Part shown: piece after piece, positions 17,165 to 26,108 of the stretch
How positions within the stretch are numbered: position 1 is the first letter of the stretch
How the letters are laid out: every line of letters starts with the position of its first letter
Assembly: GCA_020629375.1 (NCBI GenBank)
Contig: JAHDDK010000005.1
Span: forward strand, 52,649 to 116,648
DNA: 64,000 bases
Reading direction: 5' to 3'
DNA from: Acidimicrobiales bacterium
GTDB lineage: Bacteria; Actinomycetota; Acidimicrobiia; Acidimicrobiales; SHLQ01
The notes under the pieces: generated by a model
Seen by the model: only the letters and a program-made list of their open reading frames with translations
What the model was told of the DNA's origin: nothing
The model's database searches: none
Position numbers and translations under genes: made by a program

Positions 17165-20100
17165 CTACGAGCTCGGCGGTCTCGCAGCGTCGGGCGAGTC
17201 CGGAATGAACCTCAGACCCTCATCCCAGACGAAGTCTGCCTGTCCAATCCGGATTCGGAACTCGTCTTCTGCGGAATAGGTTTCCGTATAGAGGTTGGGA
17301 TGCCCCCAGCCGTACGCGACATCGAAGTTGCCGTGTAAGAGAATGTTGGCAGCGAAGGCTGATAGTCCGCCGGCAGTCAGAAGCGAAAGGTCGGGGGCAG
17401 GGCCGTTGGCGAAGTCTCCGAGAATCACCGGTCCTGCGAGTGCGGATCCGACGGTACCCACACCATGCAGGGCGAGACCCGTGCCAATTCGCCGGGCAAT
17501 CGGGTTCGAAACGATGTTTGTGTTGAATCCAGAGATTCCGCCGAGATACGGGTTGTCCTCGAGTTCTTCTTGAGTGTGGTTGACGTCGTTCGCTGGGCCG
17601 TTGAGCGAGAACGCTCCTGCGTAGTAGCCACCCCTGTGCAGAAAGGGCGAGGCGAAGTTGACTGCCGTGACCAGCTTGGCCATCGCAGTCACCTGCCCAT
17701 TCCCCGTGTTGAGGATGACGGAGAGTTCGGTGCCCGTCTGCACCGGACCAATCGCCGGAAAGCTGAACCGCGCAGATGACCGCAACGGGGAGTCCTGGTT
17801 CACGCTGGCGACGATGAGCGGCGGCTTTCCAGAGGGCAGCAGTCGACGGAACGGGTCGGTGGCGTTCTTGTCGAGGGGCAACGCGACCGTGATGCTGACA
17901 CCCTGATACGCACCAGTGATCGCGAGCACGTCGGGGTGGGTGATGTCGACCAGCGCTGTTTCGAACTGTCGCTCAACATTGCTCACGAGCTCATCTCGGT
18001 TCGACCAGGTAAGGTCCATGACCGTGTCGACGGTCTCGTCGAGATCATCGCCGATCCAGTCCCTCACGGGGCTGTCGAACATCGCCGTCGCTACATGAAG
18101 TTCATTGAGCATGTTGTCCAACGGTGGGCGGTGTTCGACTTGACCAACAACCTGGTTTCGGGTCGGCAGGCTCCCCTGGATCGCAAGCTGGTCAACTCCG
18201 GGACCGGGCGGGTTCTCACGAACGAACTCGATGTTTCCTCGATGGGCGGCCTCGTGTTGCCGCGCCGCGAAGAGATCCATGTTCTCAGGATCTCCGAGCA
18301 GCGAGATCCCCGCTCCGATGTCAAGTCGATCGATGGAGTCAATTTCTTCGGTCGTGAACCACGACGAACCTCCTACTGCCTGCTGCAAAAGGCCTTCGGC
18401 GTCCGTCCGGCCGTATGCACGCGTCCGGGCAGCGTTCTGCAAATCTGGGTCGTCGAGCAAAGAGATGTCCGCAACGAAGCTCCGGAAGTCATCAAAGTCG
18501 CTCTGCTCACGCCACAGGACGTCGACCGGGTCGAATATCTCGCCGAGATCTCCCGTCCACGATCCGATATCGGTTGTGACATGCAGCGGCCGAGCGTCGA
18601 GAACGTCACCTGGCTCGTAGTCGTCGGGGAGGACGTCGGTGATCACGTACTCGAAGTTCGTGCCGTTGAGTTCGGCACGGAGGAGTTTCGTGCCACCGAA
18701 ACCGTCAACTGCCGTCGTCAGAGCCTTGAAGCCTCCGCTTTCGTCCAGGGCAACAGAAACCTTCTGATCCTTGTGCGGCGCGAAGGTGAACGCTCCCGAG
18801 CCGTAGTCCTGTGGAAGCCCGGTCTCGGGCGTCTGCCACTCAATAACCCGCGATCCGCCCTCGATTGAGACGACGTTCTCCGTCCGATCTCCAAGATCGA
18901 TCGGCCCGACCACGCGGACATCCGCATCGGGGGACATCAACCGTGGCGCAAAGTCGGTCCCTGGCAGATCGGCGAGAATCATGGTGTCGCCCGCAAGCAG
19001 TGTCTCACCTCCGACGACCGCGGCGTGGCGTTCTGCCGGGTAGGCCATCTCCCAACCTTCACCGGGCTGAAGCGTGACGACTTCCTTCGTGTCGTTCCAG
19101 TGGGTCACCCGGAAAGTCAGCGGCTCGTCATGTTGATTTCGCAGCGTTGCGCCCGTCAGTCCTCGGTCGGCGAGATTCTCGAAGTTTCGTGGGGTGAGGA
19201 GCAGTGGATGATTGGCCGATTCACGCCACGTCGGCTCATGGGCGGCTCTCTGTTCGTTGCTCTCGAGATACAGCGCCTCGCCGTCGAACAGCACGCGATC
19301 TCGTGTATCGCCCCACGCCTCGATGCCCGTGTGGCGAACAAGCCAGTCGAAGCGATCGCTCGGCGTGATATCCGCGCCTCCGCTGACGTCCTCGAGGCGC
19401 TGGTTGAACTCGGTCCAAGACGTCCCGCCTGAGCCCGACCCAGTACCTCGACTTGCGCCATTCCATAGCGGTAGGTCGGTGATCGACGGGGACCCTCCAC
19501 CGGTTGGCGGCGAAGACGACGCCGGTGGAGTTGGTTCGTTCATGCCAGGCCCAAGATCGGGTGCGCTGCCAAGCCGTACCTCCCCAGGATCGAGACCCCA
19601 CGTCGAGGTGACCTCGTGGGTCACCCCAGTTTGTGGGTCGACAGTCGTCATATCGGTGAAGAACAACTCGAACGCAATGTTCTGATCTGACGGATTGCGA
19701 AAGGCGATTCGATCCGGGTTCTCGACAACGATCGACGTTCGAGTATCCGCCCACTGAAAGATCCGCCGACGGCCACGAAAGATGAACTCGCCATCGTCGT
19801 TCAGCTCGCCAACATCGACGAACGCTTCGTTTCGGGCCGTTGGGTCATTGGCGTACTCGACTGCAGTGGGGCCTGCGGCCTTGACGCGGAATCGGTACGT
19901 CCAGCCGTCGTTGAGGTCCGGCGCATTCGAGTTGTAGCCCGTGTAGTGAGCACCTGAACCACCGTGATCCTCACCACTGACGCCGGGAGACGTCGGCGAC
20001 GCTGGAGGGTCGTCGGGTACGGGAATCCATTCGGCGACAATCTCCAGGTTCTCGAACCCGAGCACCGTTCCGACATCCACAGTGTCTTCGAGATCGCCCA

Positions 20101-22546
20101 CCCCCAGAACCGTGTTCTCCGGTAGTGGGTTGAGGACGTTGAGTACGATCGTGTCGCCATCACCGGCTCCACCATCGATGGCTCCGGTGCTGGGCAACAC
20201 CCACTTGAGGTACTCCGCTGGCTGAAGCTCGGCTTCAGCCCCCCAGTACGCGAATTCGTACACGTCGAACTCATCGGGTAGTTGATGAGACGTGATGTCT
20301 CGGACATCTCGGACGAACCGGTCCCACTCGACCTCGTACACCGCATCGACAGTGACACGGTCGTTGTCCAACCCGGCTTGCAGTTCGAACGGGCGCTCTT
20401 CGACCAGGTCATCTCGCTCGACCCAGTCCCCCGACTGGTCGACTTGTCGACCACGGCTGGAGATGAACGCTATTGCATCAGCCCCTAGGCCCGAGTCGAT
20501 CTCCATACCCCCATTGGTCTCCGTGCCAAAGCGCGCATCCACGACCACTGAATCATCCGCGACACCGCCAAGAATCAGCTCAGTGATGTCGTCTGACCCG
20601 TTCGGGTTGAGGAGCCGGTCGCCATCGGACGTGATGATCGTGGACCATCCCTCGGTGTCTTCGTCGAAGCCGACAGAGACGTCGATTGGCATGCCACTCT
20701 CGACATGAACTTCGATGACCTCGCCATCGGCATCGACGGTGTCTTCTCCCGCGCCGATGATCGCCCGGTGGACGCCATCATTGTTCGCGCCGTGTCCTTG
20801 GAACCGAACCGTGTCATCTCCCCGGCCACCAATGAATGTCCCGAAGTCAAGTTCGGCGGTATCGTCGCCATCTCCGCCGAGCACGACGGCATTTCGGTCC
20901 TCGGTAAACTCCGCCCGGCCCCAGTACTGGCCGTGGCCACCGCGCGCGGTGATGGAGTCGTTGCCGTCGCCTGCGGCGATTGTTGATGACGTGAGATGTC
21001 CAAGCGACGCTGTGTCGTCACCGCCTCCGAGATCGACGATCCCGTGGCTCACATTGCCTTGCCAGTCGAGATCGACGTTCGTGTCGTCGAACCGCAGGAC
21101 TCCGTCGTCGAGATAGTCGTAGGTACTGAGGATGACGGCGGTGCCTGACACGTCCAGCCACAGCGAGTCAGGATCCAAGGCGCCAAAGTCGACCGGGGTC
21201 TCTGAGACAAATCGAATGCGGCCTGCGAATGTGTAGAGGAAGGCCTGTTCCTCAACTGAGAGCGCGTCGCCCAGGGTCGTTCCGTTGTCCAGACGGAGGT
21301 CGAGCGTCAGCGTGTCGGTCGGCCAGCTCGCACCGAGATGGAGGAATCGGTTCTCCCGGTGTTCGGCTTCACGGTCGATGATGACTTCGAAGTCCACACC
21401 ACTCGTCGGCGGGACAACTCGAGTCGTCAGGACACCATCGCCATTGAGGAACGTGTCACCGCCCCCTCCGTTTGATCCCTCGCCGCTGTCTCCATCGCCG
21501 CCACCACCGTTGCCGCTGTCACCGTCGTCGCCGTCACCGTCGCCAGATCCATCATCGATGATGACGACGAGCTCGTCATCATCATCCTCGTTGAGCACAA
21601 CGGTCGGCAGGTCGGGAACCGGAACCGTCGAACCACTTGGCGAACCCCCGGACCCACCTGGTGTTCCACTGACGAGCGGAAATGCAGCCGCACCGGGGAT
21701 GATCAGGCCCTCGGGGGCAGCCGGTCCCATGACGCCTGCGGGCAACACCTCTCCACCGCGAGGAATAACGGTCGAGGGAACGAACACACCGGTCACGGGT
21801 CGTTGTGCTGGCGTCTGTGACTCGGGCTGGCCTGTGGGCGCCACTGCCACGACGGTGAAACTCAAACGTCCGACCTCGTAGCCGTCTGCTCGATCGGAGC
21901 CAGCGAGTAAGACCGCAGTGACGCTCTGACCCGCCAACGCGTCAACGATCAGGGCACCATTTCCAACACGGGTGCCAAGCTCCGTATCGTCGCTCGTCCG
22001 GACCTCCAACCAAACGTCGACTCCCGGACCGGTTACGTCGGGACCAGGGACGCCGCTGACGACGAGCTCGATCTGACCAGCAAGCACGGTCCCGCTGCAC
22101 CCGCAGGACGTGGCAACACCTGCGTCGAGCAACGCCGTGACCAGGTCTGCGCCGCCAAGCGGGACAACATCACACCCGCCAGCAACCAACACGCCTTCAT
22201 CCATCCAGACACATTCGGCACCGACCGGTGGTGTGGCGATCGTGACGCCGGCAGGCGGTACCAGCTCACATGTCGCAGGATCTTGGGGAATGGAGACCGA
22301 GTCAGCACCAACCATGACGCACGGGCTGTCTGCGATGGCCGTGGACACTGCCCTCGGCGAGGGACCAACGGCTGTTCGGATCTCCAACGCGATGTCGTCT
22401 TCGTGATCAGCGGAAGGATCGGCCTCCACGAGCGCACCTGCGGCGGAGACACCCGCGATCAAACCAGCGGCGCACAACGAAATGCCAATCCCGCCAAAGC
22501 GTCGCACGACTGTCCACTGCGTCGACCGAACCTGCATGTAGCCCAT
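17165..22546 (-). CDS. Giant secreted RTX-like repeat protein, paralogue C (1793 aa, divergent C-terminus)
   Basis: Third member of the family. It has a signal peptide (GISLCAAGLIAGVSAAGAL) and a CSCG-type cysteine pair region (TSCGCSG) followed by VVSGVPGPDVTG, which parallels A. A Gly/Asp/Ser-rich low-complexity linker lies near 330-360. Asp/Gly repeats occupy about 495-735 (LGGGDDTASLG, GGRGDDTVRF). The shared core is recognisable but more diverged: AVYEVEWDRFVRDV ... LQPAEYLKW ... GDTIVLNVLNPLP (near 800), FRNPSDQNIAFEL and FDWLVRHTG (near 1067). The C-terminal 500 residues do not resemble A or B. They contain an HEAAH (near 1430, HExxH-type) and Ala/Gly-rich hydrophobic segments near the end. 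Whether HEAAH is a metal site is unknown. Same strand as A and B, with its own upstream inverted repeat. Confidence 0.83.
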   Translation of the reverse strand: MGYMQVRSTQWTVVRRFGGIGISLCAAGLIAGVSAAGALVEADPSADHEDDIALEIRTAVGPSPRAVSTAIADSPCVMVGADSVSIPQDPATCELVPPAGVTIATPPVGAECVWMDEGVLVAGGCDVVPLGGADLVTALLDAGVATSCGCSGTVLAGQIELVVSGVPGPDVTGPGVDVWLEVRTSDDTELGTRVGNGALIVDALAGQSVTAVLLAGSDRADGYEVGRLSFTVVAVAPTGQPESQTPAQRPVTGVFVPSTVIPRGGEVLPAGVMGPAAPEGLIIPGAAAFPLVSGTPGGSGGSPSGSTVPVPDLPTVVLNEDDDDELVVIIDDGSGDGDGDDGDSGNGGGGDGDSGEGSNGGGGDTFLNGDGVLTTRVVPPTSGVDFEVIIDREAEHRENRFLHLGASWPTDTLTLDLRLDNGTTLGDALSVEEQAFLYTFAGRIRFVSETPVDFGALDPDSLWLDVSGTAVILSTYDYLDDGVLRFDDTNVDLDWQGNVSHGIVDLGGGDDTASLGHLTSSTIAAGDGNDSITARGGHGQYWGRAEFTEDRNAVVLGGDGDDTAELDFGTFIGGRGDDTVRFQGHGANNDGVHRAIIGAGEDTVDADGEVIEVHVESGMPIDVSVGFDEDTEGWSTIITSDGDRLLNPNGSDDITELILGGVADDSVVVDARFGTETNGGMEIDSGLGADAIAFISSRGRQVDQSGDWVERDDLVEERPFELQAGLDNDRVTVDAVYEVEWDRFVRDVRDITSHQLPDEFDVYEFAYWGAEAELQPAEYLKWVLPSTGAIDGGAGDGDTIVLNVLNPLPENTVLGVGDLEDTVDVGTVLGFENLEIVAEWIPVPDDPPASPTSPGVSGEDHGGSGAHYTGYNSNAPDLNDGWTYRFRVKAAGPTAVEYANDPTARNEAFVDVGELNDDGEFIFRGRRRIFQWADTRTSIVVENPDRIAFRNPSDQNIAFELFFTDMTTVDPQTGVTHEVTSTWGLDPGEVRLGSAPDLGPGMNEPTPPASSSPPTGGGSPSITDLPLWNGASRGTGSGSGGTSWTEFNQRLEDVSGGADITPSDRFDWLVRHTGIEAWGDTRDRVLFDGEALYLESNEQRAAHEPTWRESANHPLLLTPRNFENLADRGLTGATLRNQHDEPLTFRVTHWNDTKEVVTLQPGEGWEMAYPAERHAAVVGGETLLAGDTMILADLPGTDFAPRLMSPDADVRVVGPIDLGDRTENVVSIEGGSRVIEWQTPETGLPQDYGSGAFTFAPHKDQKVSVALDESGGFKALTTAVDGFGGTKLLRAELNGTNFEYVITDVLPDDYEPGDVLDARPLHVTTDIGSWTGDLGEIFDPVDVLWREQSDFDDFRSFVADISLLDDPDLQNAARTRAYGRTDAEGLLQQAVGGSSWFTTEEIDSIDRLDIGAGISLLGDPENMDLFAARQHEAAHRGNIEFVRENPPGPGVDQLAIQGSLPTRNQVVGQVEHRPPLDNMLNELHVATAMFDSPVRDWIGDDLDETVDTVMDLTWSNRDELVSNVERQFETALVDITHPDVLAITGAYQGVSITVALPLDKNATDPFRRLLPSGKPPLIVASVNQDSPLRSSARFSFPAIGPVQTGTELSVILNTGNGQVTAMAKLVTAVNFASPFLHRGGYYAGAFSLNGPANDVNHTQEELEDNPYLGGISGFNTNIVSNPIARRIGTGLALHGVGTVGSALAGPVILGDFANGPAPDLSLLTAGGLSAFAANILLHGNFDVAYGWGHPNLYTETYSAEDEFRIRIGQADFVWDEGLRFIPDSPDAARPPSS

Positions 22547-22570
22547 GTCACATCTTTAGGGCAGGCCGAA

Positions 22571-22586
22571 AGGTACGAATGTACCT
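22571..22586. promoter_or_regulatory. 16-bp perfect inverted repeat upstream of giant gene C
   Basis: AGGTACGAATGTACCT is a perfect AGGTAC-N4-GTACCT repeat, 24 nt before the start codon at 22546. On the minus strand, CCTAAAGAT lies between it and the ATG, which could serve as a -10 for a near-leaderless transcript. It is the best-conserved copy of the element shared with the pilus operon and the other giant genes. Confidence 0.75.
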
Positions 22587-22634
22587 AGTTAGGGCTCGGC
22601 GATGGCTTTGCCGAAAACCGGCACTCGCTGAAGG

Positions 22635-23894
22635 TCACGGCTTCAGGATCGTGACTTTCCGCTGCAACTGTGTCTCGCTCAACGGGTCGTGCATCGATCC
22701 CCACTGGCCGTGCACCGAACGTTCGAGACGGGTGCCGTCGACGAGATCGATCTCGACGCCACCACCCATCTTCCAGGCGTAGGTGGCGTCGTACTCAGGC
22801 CGCGCCTCGACGGACACGACCTTCGCTTGGAGCTCCCGAACCGGCTCCGTGTTGATCCGGTTGGTGTCATACGTCGCCGGATCGGTTGGGTCGGCCAGGA
22901 TCGAAGCCGCGATGTTCCATTGGGCCGAGTACTGGGCCGCCATCACCGAGGCGGTCCCATCCAAGCTGTTCTGCGTCGCCGCCTTGGTCGGACCGAAGGC
23001 CCGGATCTCCACGACGTCGCCCGCGCCGAAACCGTGGTCGGCGACGAGCTCGATCGTCGCCTGCATCATCGGGTGAATGTCGCTGCACGCCGCATACGGC
23101 TTGATCGTGATCTCGTCGAGCATCCAGCGTTCGCCGAGACCCTCGGTCAGGAGATGCACCCGTGTCTCGTCGGTGAAGACCCGGCAGAAGCCGTAGGTGC
23201 CGGCAAGGCCGTCGGTTGCGCCTTCGAGCCCGGCGTCAACCAACAACGCCGCAGCCACTCCCCCTTCGGCGGCACGAGCGGCATGGATTCGCTTGGCCAT
23301 CCCACCAGAGGCAGCAAACTCCATCGTGCCAGACGCCAGCGATGCTGCGATCCCGAACGCATGGTTGAACTTCGGCGCATCGAAGCCAAGCAACACCGCG
23401 GCGGCCGCGGCTGAGCCAAACACCCCCGACATCGACGTCGGGTGAAACCCGCCGAGCATGTGACTCGACGGGCCGACCGCGATTCCTGCGCGGCCCATCG
23501 CTTCGTAGCCGACTGCGATCGCGTCGAGCAGCTGCGATCGTGACGCGCCGACGTAGTCGGCGACCGCCTTCGCTGCGGGCACGACCACTGCGCCGGGATG
23601 GCTGATCGCCTCCTCGTGGACGTCGTCGAGTTCGAACGCGTGTCCCGCAGCGCCGTTTGCGAACGCGGCCATAGCGGGCGAGGTTCGGGCTTCGTGACCA
23701 ATCACCTCACACGAGCCGGTGCCACCTTGGGCCAACGCGTACCGAGCGGCCGACTGCGACCACGGAAGCTGTGCCCCGAACTCGATACAGGCCGACGTAT
23801 CGAGCAGATACCTCTCGGTCAGCACGATCAGCCGGTCGTCGAGCTGGCCCGGGAGCCCCGCACAGAATTCGGCGAGTTCGGCCGAGGCGGTCAT
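22635..23894 (-). CDS. MmgE/PrpD family protein
   Basis: 419 aa, the usual length for the MmgE/PrpD family, which includes 2-methylcitrate dehydratase, cis-aconitate decarboxylase and iminodisuccinate epimerase. Family landmarks are the N-terminal all-helical region with GHAFELDDVHEEAISHPGAV (an ELDD-x-H-type stretch near residues 87-100) and the later AASGGMAKRIHAARAAEGG segment. The ATG at 23894 overlaps the stop of the Rieske oxygenase gene (ATGA), so it is the last gene of a four-gene minus-strand operon. In this context it probably acts on a late carbon intermediate or isomerises an imino/dicarboxylic acid; the substrate cannot be read from the sequence. Confidence 0.85.
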   Translation of the reverse strand: MTASAELAEFCAGLPGQLDDRLIVLTERYLLDTSACIEFGAQLPWSQSAARYALAQGGTGSCEVIGHEARTSPAMAAFANGAAGHAFELDDVHEEAISHPGAVVVPAAKAVADYVGASRSQLLDAIAVGYEAMGRAGIAVGPSSHMLGGFHPTSMSGVFGSAAAAAVLLGFDAPKFNHAFGIAASLASGTMEFAASGGMAKRIHAARAAEGGVAAALLVDAGLEGATDGLAGTYGFCRVFTDETRVHLLTEGLGERWMLDEITIKPYAACSDIHPMMQATIELVADHGFGAGDVVEIRAFGPTKAATQNSLDGTASVMAAQYSAQWNIAASILADPTDPATYDTNRINTEPVRELQAKVVSVEARPEYDATYAWKMGGGVEIDLVDGTRLERSVHGQWGSMHDPLSETQLQRKVTILKP

Positions 23895-24946
23895 GCGTCG
23901 AGGGCAGCTCGGAGCAGTCCGTGCAGGTGCGGCACGGTGTTCTCCGAGTGCACGTCGGCCACCCCGGAGGGGTTCACGATCAGCGGGCCGGGCGTGTAGC
24001 CACGGCTGTTCATGCCGCGCTGGACCGAGTCCATGATGTCGAAATCCTCAGCGACCGTCGTCGACCAGTCGAGGTCGATCACTTCTTGCTGTTCAGCCGT
24101 CGGCTCGGTCGTGTCGAACCACCACTGCCGGATGAGCAGCGTGCGGTCGACGGCGAGTGGAATCCACCGGAAGGTGTTGAGCACCTGCCCCGGGTAGCAC
24201 TGGATCGACGAGACCGGCCACGTGAAGAACGAGCCATACGCATCGGACTCCTCGGCGCTACGGGTGTAGCCAGCCTCGTCGGAGCCTTCTGCAGTGTGAT
24301 GAATGCAGTTTCCTCGCGGCGTGATCCGGTAACTGGCTGGCGACACGACTCCCGCCGTGAACGCCTTGTGCACGTTCGGGCAGTGGTAACACTCGTTGTA
24401 GTTCTCGACCGCGATCTTCCAGTTGGCGTCGATCTCGTGGGTCAGTGTCGCCGTGAGCTGACGGTTGGGAGCGTCGGGAGCGATCGCCGCGAGTTCGTCG
24501 CCGATGCCCGGGATGGTGTCGGCGAGCGCCGGAGCGTCGGGGTCGAGATTGACGTACAGAAACCCGGACATCTCCTCGATCCGCACCTTCGGGATGCACA
24601 GGGCACCGACGTCGTTGCCTCGCGCACCTCGCAGCTCGCCGCCGAGGTCGTAACTCCAGGCGTGATATGGGCACACGATCACGCCACGCACCTGCGTGGT
24701 CTCTTCGAGGACGAGCTCGTGGCCGCGGTGCTGGCAGATGTTGTAGAAGGCGTTGATCGTGCCGCCGTCGTTCACGATCAGCACCGGTTCATCGCCAACT
24801 GTGGTGGTGAGGATCATCCCGGGTTCGGCCACCTGGGAGCGATGCCCGACCATGATCCAGGTCTTCGCGAAGATCTTGTCGAGTTCGGCGGCGAAGATGT
24901 CCGGATCGGTGTAGTAGTGCTTCGGGAGTCCGAGTGGGCGGTCCAT
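23891..24946 (-). CDS. Rieske non-haem iron oxygenase, alpha subunit
   Basis: 351 aa. The Rieske [2Fe-2S] ligands are C71-x-H73 (CQHRGH) and C92-xx-H95 (CPYH). The catalytic-domain iron site is suggested by NYNECYHCPNVH (H188, H193) with acidic residues in AEDFDIMDSVQRG near 300. The length and the CPYHAWSYDLGGEL motif resemble the group containing carnitine monooxygenase and the glycine-betaine and stachydrine demethylases (CntA/GbcA/Stc2 type), which oxidatively remove methyl groups from quaternary amines. The neighbour across the divergent promoter is a dimethylglycine/sarcosine dehydrogenase-like protein, which supports an N-demethylation role. No reductase component gene is next to it. 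Confidence 0.85.
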   Translation of the reverse strand: MDRPLGLPKHYYTDPDIFAAELDKIFAKTWIMVGHRSQVAEPGMILTTTVGDEPVLIVNDGGTINAFYNICQHRGHELVLEETTQVRGVIVCPYHAWSYDLGGELRGARGNDVGALCIPKVRIEEMSGFLYVNLDPDAPALADTIPGIGDELAAIAPDAPNRQLTATLTHEIDANWKIAVENYNECYHCPNVHKAFTAGVVSPASYRITPRGNCIHHTAEGSDEAGYTRSAEESDAYGSFFTWPVSSIQCYPGQVLNTFRWIPLAVDRTLLIRQWWFDTTEPTAEQQEVIDLDWSTTVAEDFDIMDSVQRGMNSRGYTPGPLIVNPSGVADVHSENTVPHLHGLLRAALDA

Positions 24947-24980
24947 GGCAGTCCTCGGTTCGGGCGATCAGCGCGGGGTT

Positions 24981-26099
24981 CTACGGGAGGTCGGCGAGTG
25001 CGGCGACGAGTTGGTCCATCTTCTCGCGGAAGTTGACATCGGACCGCATGAAGCGCTTCTCGAGTCCGCGGAACGAGATCGATCCGTCCTTCACGATGAC
25101 GCCCCGTTCGAGCAGGCCGTCGAACACCTGGTTGGAGTCGATGTCGGGGTCCATGATCTCGATGAGGAAGAAGTTCGACATCGAGCCGGGCACGAAGCGG
25201 AATCGGTCGAGCGTCTCCGCGAACAGGCCTTCGACGTAGGTACGCGAGTCGATGATCGTGTCGATCGTCTTCTGCACGAACGCGGTGTCGTCGAGGGCGG
25301 CGACACCGCCGATGATCTGGAGCTGGCCGATGTTCCAGGTCGGCTTGACGGCGAGCAGGGCCTTGATGATGTCGGGGTGCGCCACGCCAAAGCCGAGGCG
25401 TAGACCGGCGAGGCCGTAGACCTTGGAGAACGTGCGGAGCACGGCGAGGTTGTCGTAGTCGTGGGCGAGATGGATGTAGCCGGGTCCGCCCGAGTAGTGG
25501 ACGTAGGCCTCGTCGAGCACGACGAGCGCGTGTGGTGCCGCCTCGATGACCCGTCGCACCTCGGCTTCCGTCATCCAGGTTCCCGACGGCGAGTGAGGGT
25601 TGGTCAAGAAGACGATGCGGTGTTCGGGCTTGATGGCGTCGATGTAGACATCGACGTCGAGGGCCATCGTCGTGCGGTCGGTCGCCTCGTGCGCCATGTC
25701 GGGGATGCGCCCCTCGGCCTCGGCGAACAGGTGGTACATCGGAAAGCACGGACCGGGCATCAAGATGCGCTCGCCCATCGCGGCGAAAGCCCGAAGGATC
25801 ATGGCGATGATCTCGGTTTCGCCCGCGCCACACACGAAGTTGTCGGGTTCGTATCCGTAGGTGTCCGCGAGCTTCTCTCGGAGTGGCTCCGCGGTCCACG
25901 ACGCGTAGGTGTACATCTTGTCGAGCGCGTCGCCGACCGCCGCCTTCGCCATCGGGGAGGTGCCATAGGGGTTCTCGGCCGAGCCGAGCTTGGCGATGTC
26001 GTCCGGGGAGATCCTGTACCGCTGCGCGACGTAGTCGATTGGCAGGCCGGGTACGTAGTACTCGGGGTCTTTGAGGCCGGGGTGGGCATAGGTGTACAT
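24981..26099 (-). CDS. PLP-dependent aminotransferase, HisC-like (class I/II)
   Basis: 372 aa. Fold-type I aminotransferase with features of the histidinol-phosphate aminotransferase group: the ENPYGTSP substrate-loop motif near residue 42, NPHSPSGTW, VLDEAYVHYSG, and the Schiff-base lysine in FSKVYGLAGLRLG near residue 225. The start codon follows a clear AGGAG that overlaps the stop of the upstream rpiR gene. There are no histidine biosynthesis genes around it; the neighbours are a Rieske oxygenase, an MmgE/PrpD protein and an amine dehydrogenase. I infer a catabolic transaminase rather than true HisC, possibly acting on an amino acid freed by demethylation. Confidence 0.85.
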   Translation of the reverse strand: MYTYAHPGLKDPEYYVPGLPIDYVAQRYRISPDDIAKLGSAENPYGTSPMAKAAVGDALDKMYTYASWTAEPLREKLADTYGYEPDNFVCGAGETEIIAMILRAFAAMGERILMPGPCFPMYHLFAEAEGRIPDMAHEATDRTTMALDVDVYIDAIKPEHRIVFLTNPHSPSGTWMTEAEVRRVIEAAPHALVVLDEAYVHYSGGPGYIHLAHDYDNLAVLRTFSKVYGLAGLRLGFGVAHPDIIKALLAVKPTWNIGQLQIIGGVAALDDTAFVQKTIDTIIDSRTYVEGLFAETLDRFRFVPGSMSNFFLIEIMDPDIDSNQVFDGLLERGVIVKDGSISFRGLEKRFMRSDVNFREKMDQLVAALADLP

Positions 26100-26108
26100 G
26101 TCGGTCTC

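Noticed and set aside
24981..26099. Calling the aminotransferase HisC for histidine biosynthesis
   Set aside because: No his genes surround it and its operon is catabolic, so only a family-level call is made.
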